In this document: one piece after another, positions 13,464 through 23,640 of the stretch
How the letters are laid out: each line of letters begins with the position of its first letter
Numbering within the stretch: position 1 is the stretch's first letter
DNA from: Holothuria scabra
Lineage: Eukaryota > Echinodermata > Holothuroidea > Aspidochirotida > Holothuriidae
Assembly (NCBI GenBank): GCA_037179385.1
Contig: CM074179.1
Span: 71,943,683-72,007,682, forward strand
Length of the DNA stretch: 64,000 bases
Direction of reading: 5' to 3'
The notes under the pieces: model-generated
Database searches by the model: none
The model's input: only the letters and a program-made list of their open reading frames with translations
What the model was told of the DNA's origin: nothing
Made by a program: the position numbers and the translations under genes

Positions 13464-14097
13464 ATGCTCATCCCAACCACTTTTGACCATATTTTTATAA
13501 TTCCGTCCAAAACAAGACTGATATTGTCATTATGACTATGTTTGTGATACCAGCGTTCCTACGACATTTACCTTTCATACCCCGCTTTTGGATATTGTGG
13601 GCTCCAGTCCTCCCTCTCTGTGTTTGTCACTGCAAAGTTTTGTTATTGGCATAATTCTAAGCCTGAAACTGGATTGACATCCTGATCTGTATGCAGGCCA
13701 CTGCTTTGGAACATCTATTGTTTTTATTGCAACGATCTAATTTTCAGCTTGTTTTGGTGTTCGTCGCGCAGCGTGCAAGGCGAGAGGAAATAAATAGCTA
13801 GATCAATGGCGCTTCACATGTGGTTTCCTACTTGTAATAACTTACCCTTCGTTTTTGGCCACCTGGAATAGGCTTCCCGTGTGTTGGAGGACATGGTTCA
13901 ACCTGGCAACCATCTAAAAAAGAAGCGGCAAAATTACTTCAAAAATTACATCCTTTTTTAAAAAGGTTAGCATCCCCAAGAACCAGTGAAAAATTAAACG
14001 ATGTTTGACGATATTGGTAGATGTTGTTCTATCTTTTAAATTTAACCTCTACGTTATTGCGATTTTAATGGGAAATTTACTTGCGAAGATCGTTTTA

Positions 14098-14163
14098 CAC
14101 ACACACTCACACACACACACACACACACACAAATATATATATATATATATTTATATATATATG
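14098..14163. repeat. (CA)n followed by (TA)n microsatellite
   Basis: A run of ACACAC with one TC interruption passes into ATATAT. The 14005-14235 reading frame is produced by this repeat. Confidence 0.95.
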
Positions 14164-14512
14164 TATACCACTAGATTATACATTAGGGAAAAATTTGTAA
14201 ATCTTGATACGTTTAGTCGAAATGAAAAACAATAAAATACATGAATGTATATTTCGCCTTTAAGGAAAAACATATACAAGTACGTAAATTCAATAGTCCA
14301 TTAGTTGTACGTGTTAACAGATAGGCGTCCGTAATTTGGTCAACATTGAAGTAATTAGGTATGGTATATTACGTAACCCCATATGTATTTTACTATACAC
14401 TAACGTATTCCCATTAAAACAGTGTGTGAAAACGTAAAGGGGAACATAAATTTTCCCCCTAACGGTAAATTCCCCCTAACGTTTATATTTTGCCCAAATT
14501 ATTCCCCTTATT

Positions 14513-14806
<294 letters not shown>

Positions 14807-14882
14807 TATATACAAATATATATATACATATAAATATATATATATATATATGTATATATATGTATATAGATATAGATATAAA

Positions 14883-14927
<45 letters not shown>
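14807..14927. repeat. Imperfect (AT)n array
   Basis: TA-rich array with interspersed TATAGATATAG and AAATATAAAT variants, lying between two MITEs. Confidence 0.9.
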
Positions 14928-14931
<4 letters not shown>

Positions 14932-15449
14932 TGGATCCTACCTTTGGTCGACATTCCTTCGTCTAAAAATGTACATTAGGTCGACATTTACGATAGGTCA
15001 ACATTTTCGTGTCGACATAATGTTTGGTTCACGATTTCAACCCCTTCTGCATACATTCTTAATAAAATAAGTGCATGTATAATACCTTCATGGCGCCCTC
15101 TTTATTGTGTCTTTATATAGACGTAATAAACACAATGTATAGTATGTAGATTTGCACGTGAAAAAGGGGGTGTTATATCTTGCGTTGTCTAAAAATGTAC
15201 ATTAAGTTAACACGTAAGTATTGCAAAATACCTTTAAAACTTTGTTTATTTTATTATAACTTGTGCGTACGTCATACGTAATAAATATACCATACATATT
15301 ATTGTTGGCGCTGTTGAAGTTTATGGTGGTATTTTATTTGAATTTTTTAGTGTCTGTATGTGCAGATACATTCAAATATGTGAAATATTTATAAGTCCAC
15401 TTAAGGTCGTGTTTTAGACGATGTTGACCTAAGGTAGGATCCAGCGTTA
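14928..15449. mobile_element. About 520-bp MITE with CTGGATCCTACC inverted ends
   Basis: The left end CCTGGATCCTACCTTTGG..GTCTAAAA pairs with the right end TTTTAGAC..CCTAAGGTAGGATCCAGCGTTA over about 31 bp. The right tip carries the same AGCGTTA as the neighbouring 163-bp MITE, so the two probably share a mobilising enzyme. AT arrays flank both sides. No coding capacity. Confidence 0.65.
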
Positions 15450-15451
15450 TG

Positions 15452-15541
<90 letters not shown>
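15450..15541. repeat. (AT)n microsatellite
   Basis: AT array of about 40 units directly following the MITE terminus. Confidence 0.95.
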
Positions 15542-15548
<7 letters not shown>

Positions 15549-15675
15549 TGAAGGAAGATGATAAGCGGCGGAAACAGTCGCATTTTTTAAATTTTTGTAG
15601 AATTTTTACATCTAACATTGGCAACTTCTGCCTTATTATGAAAGGCGTTACCACCGAAAGATAATGGAAAAACTG

Positions 15676-15755
15676 TGCTCCACCCAGGACTCGAACCCAC
15701 GCAAACTCAGAACCCTTTAGCCGGGAACTTACGCCGATCGAGCTGTGTGAGCAGC
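15676..15755 (-). repeat. tRNA-like (SINE-type) fragment
   Basis: On the - strand there is an A-box-like AGCTCGATCGG and, about 40 bases on, a B-box GGTTCGAGTCC with a GGGTGGAGC tail. The anticodon stem and the acceptor stem do not pair fully, so this is not a functional tRNA gene. It is best read as a tRNA-derived SINE head or tRNA pseudogene. Confidence 0.45.
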
Positions 15756-15822
15756 CGTCGGAAGAACCGGTCGAATTAATTCAAGTACCGAGAGAGACGG
15801 TTTATCCATCATTGCGTCACAA

Positions 15823-15936
<114 letters not shown>

Positions 15937-16197
15937 TTTCTTCTATCTTAGCAGTTCCTTTATAAATGTTTTTTATTCTTTTAATGCTGTACTGGTTGGG
16001 GTCCATTTTGAATTCTTTTAGGGTTTTTAATCTTTCAATGCTGCTACTGCCCTTTTGGCAGTCACTGTGTAAATCTTGCCAGCCATAAGTTGCCGAGGAC
16101 GATCCTAGGTGGATCGAAAATTTCAACAATAAATGTTTTAACCAGTATTCCTATTTCGTCAATTATGAGTTGTTTTTTACATGTTTTCATCTTATTT

Positions 16198-16225
16198 ATT
16201 GGAATACACGTGGACCATTTTCAAT

Positions 16226-16304
<79 letters not shown>

Positions 16305-16325
16305 TTGAAAATGGTCCACGTGTAT

Positions 16326-16331
<6 letters not shown>
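16198..16331. repeat. Inverted repeat with perfect 30-bp arms around an AT core
   Basis: The arms at 16198-16227 and 16302-16331 are perfect reverse complements, beginning ATTGGAATACACGTGG, and each contains a CACGTG palindrome. Between them lies an AT array (about 16231-16300), itself self-complementary, so nearly the whole 134 bp can fold back. A further AT array follows at 16330-16364. Confidence 0.95.

Positions 16332-16364
<33 letters not shown>
16330..16364. repeat. (AT)n microsatellite
   Basis: AT array between the large inverted repeat and the TAACGT end of the next element. Confidence 0.95.
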
Positions 16365-16367
<3 letters not shown>

Positions 16368-16510
16368 CGTTGGATTGACCGGTAGGGGGGAATCGGTTTA
16401 CCGTCAGAACGTTAGGGCGCAAATAAAACAATAAAATACATAAGGAGATATTTCCCCTTTGCGTTTTGAGATATGCATATACGTTATATCAATGGCCCCC
16501 CTACATTCAT
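16365..16510 (+). mobile_element. Copy of the TAACGCT-ended MITE family
   Basis: Starts TAACGTTGGATTGACCGG straight after an AT array and contains AACAATAAAATACATAAGG and ATATTTCCCC. It matches 14644-14806 in opposite orientation. The right terminus is not clear. Confidence 0.5.
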
Positions 16511-16619
16511 TCAGATCTCTTTCCTCTGGGTTCCTTTGCTGCCCCTTTTCTTACCAATTATGATATTAACGTTACCTACGCCTACGTCCGTTTTCTAGGG
16601 TTTTTTTTTCAGCCATGAT

Positions 16620-17530
16620 GATAATGATCTTTTAAGATTAAATTATATTCAGAAGCTTTCAAGACTAAAATCCTGTCTTCGCTAATGGTCGGGTACAGCC
16701 ATTACTCCAAAGGGACGTATTACTGTAGTAAAATTTCGAGCCCTTTCTCAATTTTCCCTGTTCTGGTACTACCAGATCCCCCTCCTTCTCTTATGAATGA
16801 ACTGGAGAAAGTGATTTTCGATTTCGTTTGGCGGATTAATCCATACAAGGAAAAACCCTCTGTATTGATAAACGATGTTCAAAAAGGTGGTTTAAAGGCA
16901 ATTCATGCCAAACATTTTTTTTTAAATGTACCTGGGTTCGCGGCCACTGTGTGAACCCAATAGGTCTTTGGAAATTATTTTTTGACCTAGTGCTTGATAA
17001 GTATGGTGTGGTATGGTCTTCGTGTTAATGTTCCTCCCAGGATATTTTTGTAAGCAATCCTTTTGTACTGTGTGACAGGTTGTTCATGCTTTGTGGGAAG
17101 CTACTTACTGTGCACCCATCTCCTGATGAAGTTAAACGTCAATTGATTTGAAATAACGTCTTTATTAAGATTAATGAAAAAAAAAAGTTGTGTTATATAT
17201 ATATATATATATATTTTAAAGGTATTTTATATGTTCATGATAGTTTTAATGGAATTGGTACACCACTTACTTATGCACAATCTACTACATTCTATCATGA
17301 TATTTCGAATTTCACGTTTACATGTTACTGGGGGGTAATCAATGCCGTTGCAAAAGACTGCAAAGTCGGATGTTGTCTCGGGTAAAACCGAGATATTTAT
17401 TTAGACAACTGTTATTTCACTTTGGCCTTGAATCATTGATTTTTTTCCCCAAGCGGTCTTTAACTTACATCTTTACATCTTACATCAAGATTTCTGATAC
17501 CCCCACTTCCATTAAAAAATAGAAATTATT
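16620..17530 (+). pseudogene. L1/Tx1-like LINE ORF2 3' fragment, frameshifted
   Basis: Three frames read in order give the region after the reverse transcriptase core of L1-type elements. First, near 16635-16740, comes LSRLKSCLR, a stop, WSGTAITPKGRITVVK (the family's LTxxGKixvvK block). Then at 16760-16930 come ELEKVIFDFVWR and VLINDVQKGGLKAIHAKHF (the FiW...Lindyk.GGLk block). From 17216 follow FKGILYVHDSFNGIGTPLTY and NFTFTCYWGVINAV (the kGIxyv.Dl...Y block). Stops, frameshifts and an AT insertion near 17195-17213 show it is dead. Only the C-terminal part of ORF2 is present, consistent with the 5' truncation usual for LINEs. Confidence 0.75.
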
Positions 17531-17930
17531 TTGGACTTAAGACACGATAATTGGGAAAGAATTTTAAAGATGCCGTTGATTCACCACTCTGTTTGTTTTA
17601 TAAATTGAAGAAAAGACTTTGAACATCTTTTTACGGTTATAGTTTTCCCTCTTCTTTGTTTCTTGGAGTAGAAATGATTGCTCTGTATAAACGACTTTTC
17701 TTTACAAAGCAAGCCTTTTTGTGTTACAATAGCACAATTTACCATCCGTAAAATTTTCTTTCATTGTATATGAAACATTTTACTTTTTAAGCTGTAAACA
17801 GAAACACGAACATTCACATTTTCATGTTTTAAAACTCTTCCTGCAAGTCAGAGTGTTTATAAATGCTAGAAATTTCTCGATTCTGAAAAATATGTTGCTC
17901 TTCAAAACTTTGACAACAAATAAACCCGTG
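17531..17930. other. Non-coding, no recognised gene
   Basis: AT-rich tail after the LINE fragment; it may include LINE 3' UTR. No supported gene. Confidence 0.5.
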
Positions 17931-18055
17931 TTGATTTATTATCCTTTTCTGCACTTTCAAACCGCAATTAATCATATTCTGTCACCTAATTATAATTGCT
18001 TTCTATATATTTATCTAAAAATGCACACATGAAATTGCTATTTGGTTGTTAACAA

Positions 18056-18568
18056 TTAAAAATGTGAAGTTGTAGTTGGTAGCAAAGATAAATCTAATGT
18101 ATCTTCTTTATCATTGCTGTAAAAATTTCTCACTGAAGCAGAAAGACAATAAAAATGAAAAAAAAAGAAAACAATTTTCACTTTCTGTTTTTTTCTTTTC
18201 AATATGCCTGTCTCTCAAATTACAAAATTTTTGGTTTCAAGTTATCCTAATTTACATTATTCTATCAGATTCAATTTGCAGAAGCGAAATTCTCTTTAAG
18301 AAGGCAACAGGTAATGAAAGGAAAGGGCAAGTCTTCCTACTTGGTCTAACTGTAATCCTTATTCTAGCATCCTAAACTTGATCTTGAACCATTTCTTTTA
18401 ATATTAATAACCTGACGACAATATTCCATAAAAAACTAACTATGTAGCTTGCATGCGGTTCATCATGGATGAACGTTTTTAAAAGACAAAACAAATCTTA
18501 CCGCTCTGGTTTACCACAACGAAAAGTAACGCAAACGACAACAGTATAGAGACATAGACGATCTTCAT
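18056..18568 (-). CDS. Speculative two-exon small secreted peptide
   Basis: I do not recognise this protein. On the - strand an ATG at 18568 opens MKIVYVSILLSFALLFVVVN, a short basic N-terminus and a long hydrophobic core typical of a signal peptide. The frame ends at 18502 in a good donor (GCG|GTAAGA), one base into a codon. About 370 bp on is a very strong acceptor: a long pyrimidine tract ending TTCTGCTTCAG, with exon start at 18132. Joining there keeps frame for 24 more codons (RNFYSNDKEDTLDLSLLPTT...) to TAA at 18058-18056. An AATAAA lies near 17935-17940. The predicted product is about 47 residues without cysteine. For it: splice sites, phase and polyadenylation signal agree. Against it: it is short, has no homologue that I know, and 25 open codons can arise by chance. 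Exon 1 might instead splice to another exon. Confidence 0.3.
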
Positions 18569-18824
18569 TTTGTCACCGTTGGCCAATGATATCAATCGGG
18601 TGGAATAAAGTCTTGTACAGTAAACGCCGGGAAACTTGTAATGACAACAGTTGCAAATGTCCAACCCTTTTAATGATCCGATAGATCTACGGTAGATCAT
18701 ATGGATCGTTGCAAAGAACTTTTAATTTACTGGATAACAGTGGTTAGTAAGTTACTAGTTAATTAGATGAGATTGTACGGTCCATGTTTCAACCAATTAC
18801 GTTTAGTTTTGGTCAGCCACGGTT

Positions 18825-18965
18825 TTTGTTTGTTTGTTTGTTTCTTTCTTTGTTTGTTTTTCTTTCTAGTTGCGTTTCTTGCTTGTTCCCCTACTCAAGG
18901 GTTTATGTGTTCAATTTTTTTTCTAGTTGCGATTCTTGCTTGTTTCCCTACTCCAGAGTTTATGA
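18825..18965. repeat. (TTTG)n-like tract plus about 60-bp tandem duplication
   Basis: TTTGTTTG/TTTCTTTC tetranucleotides are followed by two copies of a block containing TCTAGTTGCG.TTCTTGCTTGTT.CCCTACTC. The copies differ at a few bases. Confidence 0.8.
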
Positions 18966-20436
18966 TGACCACCAAGCACAATGCATGGCAGTATAGGTGA
19001 TCCATTTATAAAATCGTCTGTATGACTCGACCAGGAGTTGATTTCCCGACCAACCGGCTGCTAATCGAATTCTCTAACCACTCTAACAGTGACTGGATAA
19101 TTAGAACATTCGATGGGGTATTGGCAAAAGCTGATCCAACCGGTGAGGCAGCCACAAAAAGTCGACCCGAAAAAATTCAATGAAAAAAATTTGATCAAAA
19201 GAAAAAAAATAATAACCCCTTTTTGTCGGACATTTGCGGTTTTAAGGGTATAGTGCGGTGTGTATACTGTTACGAGGTCCTAGGCAATGGCCTTACAGAT
19301 GAGTGGTTATGCATCATAATGTGTTGGAAGCCCAAATGTTATTCAGCAAATTATTTTCGGAAGACCTTGTCATTGTTAAAACTAGGACGGGTCATTGACA
19401 CCTGGTGAGATTAGTTCGAGGTATTTCTGGAATGTATGTATATATAGATGTATACATAAGAGCTATTATTAGTTTGTTATAGCACTCACCATGTTGTTTA
19501 TTGGTTGCCGTTATCTCGCCATGCTGAGCGGTAGTAACTCGATGCATCTAGGAGGTTCGTCTGTGAGGAATTCTGTGATGAAAGCAGGTCAAGTTTGTTA
19601 CCACTGGCGGCGGAAGCGGGGGGGGGGACGGGGTGAACACGCCCCCCCTAAATTTCTTAGCGAGGGGACGTCCCCCCCCCCCCTAAAATTCTTAGCGAGG
19701 GGACGTCCCCCAAAAATCAGAGAAGAAGTAAAAGAAACTTGGGAGCCTTGAACCAATTCAAAGTTGAGACTATAGTTAACCCACCACCGAACAGAGCAGC
19801 CGACATTGACTTAGCCTATGTTCTGCCATTGTTTGGCTGATTCTCGTCACGGTCCCCTGCGACCATGCTCTATGCCTGTGACCTAGTATTTAATAAAGTG
19901 GTAAAAAGTCATACTCATAATTAAATAAGCCAGTCAGCAAGAGAGAGTGACTGCATTCACAAGCAGTGTTCATAAGACGGCTATCACAGCAGTTTCCATT
20001 TATGAGATTCCACTGTGATCGTCCCCAAAGGCGTTAATCGCGCCGGGGAGGGGGATAATGCGATATATCCCCCCGATATTTGACTTGGGAATGACCTACG
20101 TAATCACCCCTCCCCCATGGTCTGGAGGTGTATTATTTTGAAGAAATAATAATAAACAGCCTAAACGTTGGAACAAACAACGATCTAGATTCTACACTAC
20201 GCTATTGCAATAAAAGGTCACAAACAGTCGAAACCTACAGAAACCTGCGACCTAACTTTGAAATGTGATTGCCAAGAATCTCAACTACAAACTTAGTTAT
20301 CTTAACAGATTGGAATCCGGAATCCGCCAAAAATGAGGGAAACGTATCATCTATGGGAAAATCTCCGAATTATAGCTCCGTTCGCATGACGTGTGCGTAC
20401 ATACATGACCGTCCGGTTGGAACTTTGGAAGAGTAA

Positions 20437-20463
20437 GCTACCTCGGTATTATACCGAGGTAGC
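20437..20463. repeat. 27-bp perfect palindrome with single-base centre
   Basis: The arm GCTACCTCGGTAT and its exact reverse complement ATACCGAGGTAGC are separated by one T. It lies inside the hAT-like element. The function is unknown; the small loop could form a cruciform in DNA but not a normal RNA hairpin. Confidence 0.9.
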
Positions 20464-20541
20464 CTACATATTGTTCAGAAGTTCGGATTCATCCTGATCA
20501 GATAGGTCTGCATAGGCAGATTTAAACTGATTCCAAGGTAA

Positions 20542-20640
20542 ATATTAATGAATTTACACCAAATTGAATGTTGAAATGAATCCCGGTGAAAGTACAAGAA
20601 TTTCAAGAAATAGACCTTTAATTAAAATACAAAATCAAAA
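20542..20640 (+). repeat. About 100-bp dispersed repeat (inverted partner at 29915-30005)
   Basis: Shares CCCGGTGAAAGTACAAGAAT and AAGAAATAGACCTT blocks with 29915-30005 in reverse orientation. Because it lies inside the 19602-21069 element, the other copy may be a fragment of the same family. Confidence 0.75.
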
Positions 20641-21202
20641 TAAATTTACAGGTGCAGTACCAAACCAAGGGCGAGTACAGGGGGCAACTGATTTTAGATC
20701 AGTTAGGTAACCGCGCCTCTTTTCCTTTGGATTTCAAAAATGATTTTTACAAAACCAAAATTACAAACATAACAATGCAACTGTTGATTTCCAAGAAATA
20801 GCCTATAGGCTATCTGTGAACGCAAATATTTCGCACATTTTTGGTTATTGAATTCACCGTAAAATGTTCCAAAAACGGCCTAGATTGCACGAGAGAGCTT
20901 GTAGAATCTCAGAGCTTCCAGGGCCCTAAGGCGGGCCCTGGACCCACGCCAGTGGGACTTCGCGCTCGTGATGTGCGCCACACGCACATAGGGTTCTTTT
21001 CACGAGCCCAGCCATTCCACCTTGTTCACTGATTGTCCCCCTTAAATTTTTATGCTTCCGCCGCCACTGTTTGTGACCCGAAGTTTACCGAACATTCGAC
21101 AAGCGAACGCGTTGATTCCAGCATTTACTCTTCTTGGAAAAACATCGAAGAAATGTGCAGTGTCATCACGGAAGTTGTAAACATGTTATTTTAGAAACTT
21201 AC

Positions 21203-21250
21203 CTGCAAGATGCAGAACGTTCCGGAATTTGAGAACGAACTATATTTATA
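21203..21250 (-). promoter_or_regulatory. TATA-like box, perfect three-unit HSE and strong splice donor
   Basis: On the - strand, TATAAATATAG (near 21240-21250) is followed by TTCCGGAACGTTC (21227-21215), a perfect TTCnnGAAnnTTC heat-shock element, and then TTGCAG|GTAAGT with the donor at 21202. This could be a short non-coding first exon. The only downstream candidate coding exon that I see on this strand is at 18568, which would put the hAT-like element in the intron. This is arrangement only. A three-unit HSE is expected about once every other 64-kb window by chance. Confidence 0.25.
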
Positions 21251-23229
21251 CTAGGACCGTTTTCTTGATAGAAAAAGTTGCGACATTCAAGTTTGAGGAG
21301 AGAAATTCACGTCGTTTCTGAGAAGTTATTTTCGTAATTTCAACGAAGTCTTTGGTATGAGCTTTTACTGTAAATTGTAACAGTTTATTCAGCAATATTT
21401 ATCGTCGGAGAGTTGGAGAAGTTCCAGTTTCCTTTGGAAGGTAGCATTTGCCGAAAGAGATTGTCTGAAAGAAGTTCTGACTGCTCCTTTATTGTTGATT
21501 GCTGTTTTGTTGGTTCAGGGAGGTGACTACACATGTACCAGGGAGGTGTGATTAGATGGAGATCCATCGAGAACCTTTTTCTTTGAGACGTCGTAGTTGC
21601 CGACACAAAGGTCTTTTGTGTATTGTTCTTTATGATTCAATAGGCTTAACACTGAGGTATAAGCAGGTGTTCAAGCCTGGTCTGTCGTCTCCTAGGTGTC
21701 AAACAGCAGATCGGGAAATTTGTCCCTTGCCTTAATATTGCCAGTCGCTTAAGGATGAAAATTAATTTGACGATTTCGACTCGTTTCGACGCCGATTACA
21801 ACTTACTTGTCTTGTACTCTGTATCTTACTCTATTTGGGAGTGCCATTCCGACCATGCGAGCGAATGCGAGTATTGATGAAAATCCGATGGCAATGTTTA
21901 GTCTTATTCCTCTTTTGCTCATTTGCATAAGTCATAAGAATTGGTCTATAGCCAGGATCATTGTGATCATTAGCAATAGCCAGTCGTTTGAAATGCCGAG
22001 ATAGTGTCTTGCACTTCTTTGTCGGCAACTTCTTGCACATAAAAGCATTGTTAGAGTCACCGTGGATATGAATGAGGTTGCCTAGATATTAAACAAAGGA
22101 ATTCCACGCCCTTAAGTTCAATAATCCAGATATAAAGGATTTAATGTTCACTTTGGAATCAATCTAATTGGATTAGCATAAATGAAGGATTCGATGGATC
22201 TCAATCTGGTTGGTTCATCCTGTCCCGTTTGTTTTGGAGTCATCACTAGAGAAGAGATGACTGTCAATTTTGCTGGGAGAAGCAGAAAGTCGTCGGATCC
22301 CAGGGGAAGACTTCACGACATACAGACAACGTAAGCCTCGGTAGTTGGAGACCGCAGTTGCCATCGTCGTTTGAAATTATAAATTCACGCGGTGAAGAGA
22401 ATACGCAAGTCACAGATCGCCGTGTTAAAGCTTCAGCACAAGAAACAGCGTGGTTGAGTGCATTTTGAGTATCTTTTCTCTTGTAAACTGTGAGTTATTC
22501 CATTTTTGTAAACATTGTAGTTCTGATACTTATAATATATTATGTTATTGTTTTCTCACATAAATTGCTAGACTTCTCCAATTTTTTGTGTGTAAGCCTT
22601 CCCAATTTTCGAACTCCCGGACCTCTCAGAAATTAGTCCATATTTCCAATACTCTGACTTCAGTTTGATGGAAACTGCATCATCTCTGGCGTACCCAACT
22701 TAACTAAACACTCGTTCGAATTTTTAAAGTCTGTGTCAAGGTAATACCTTATGTGGCTTTAGTTTATCTGATAAAAGTCCCTTAACCGTATGACAGGGGG
22801 AGGACGTAAAGCAATGCCCCGTGCGAAAGTACTGCTCAGCCTTATGTGAAAAATGGATCAAAACAAGCCAATGACCAACCACAAATGATCCCCAAAGGCG
22901 TTGAATATTCAGCTTATTTGTTTTGTCCTATTCATCTTCCTGTAAAATGAAACCCTCTTTTCACGCTCATCAAACACACATCACCATTGATATTACCCCC
23001 CCCCCTCCCCCCGCCCTCCCTTTGAGATATACTGTAAAGGAAAGGTTTCACACGGTTTTGCGGTCTTGAAGTCTAAGTGAAAGGTTAAAAGCAACTACAC
23101 ATGTACAACATGCACAGAGCGTTATATTACTGCATATAATGGGAGTTTCCATTACAGCCTTTTATGCACACCACAAGGATATAGTCCTGAGCAATGAACT
23201 TGGTTTGTGTCTGCACAAGGGGAGGGCTC
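21251..23229. other. Non-coding, no recognised gene
   Basis: Only short chance frames and a C run near 22996-23010. I cannot identify a gene or element end here. Confidence 0.5.
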
Positions 23230-23640
23230 ATCCCAGTTTTAACAGTGAGGTGTTACTTTGACAAAGCAACCATGATGAAACGGTCCCTCTTACTTCCTTC
23301 CTCTCTGCCTGATTAACTCTTATTGCTTCAGGGAGGAAAGGAAGCCCACTACATGCAGAATTAATGGAGTCAAGTTTCATACCTGATTTATTGATGGACA
23401 GTGAAAGATGTGTTTCAATACACAACAAGTTACGTAACATTTGGGGTTAGCTAACAGGTCAGTCAGCATGTGTTAATTGCTTTTCACGCAGTGTGAACAC
23501 AGTGAAAACATAGCTAATCTGAGGTTGCAGATCATGTAACAAACTCAGATATTAGTTACACCCCACACCTTCTTTGATGTACTGAGCGCTCGAGGTGTCA
23601 ATGTTGCTTTTTCAAGAAGCGACGTCACAGCATGACACCT
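23230..23640 (+). repeat. Dispersed repeat, family C (copies at 56935-57660)
   Basis: Shares long blocks with 56935-57305, including CTGCCTGATTAACTCTTAT, AAAGATGTGTTTCAATACAC, ACATTTGGGGTTAGCTAAC and CAGATATTAGTTACACCCCA. A more diverged third copy follows at 57306-57660. No coding capacity. The copies lie about 34 kb apart in the same orientation. Termini are not resolved. Confidence 0.8.

Larger units (their letters stand above)
19594..21077. mobile_element. hAT-like non-autonomous DNA transposon with 8-bp target duplication
   Basis: The left end CACTGGCGGCGGAAGC (from 19602) is matched by the right end GCTTCCGCCGCCACTG (to 21069), 15-16 bp inverted repeats differing at one base. Flanks are TTTGTTAC (19594-19601) and TTTGTGAC (21070-21077), 7 of 8 identical. 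An 8-bp duplication with CAGTGGCG-like ends is the hallmark of hAT elements. Within about 1.47 kb there is no transposase. The left subterminal region holds a G run and a tandem CTTAGCGAGGGGACGTCCCC repeat. Block 20542-20640 recurs inverted at 29915-30005. Confidence 0.8.
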
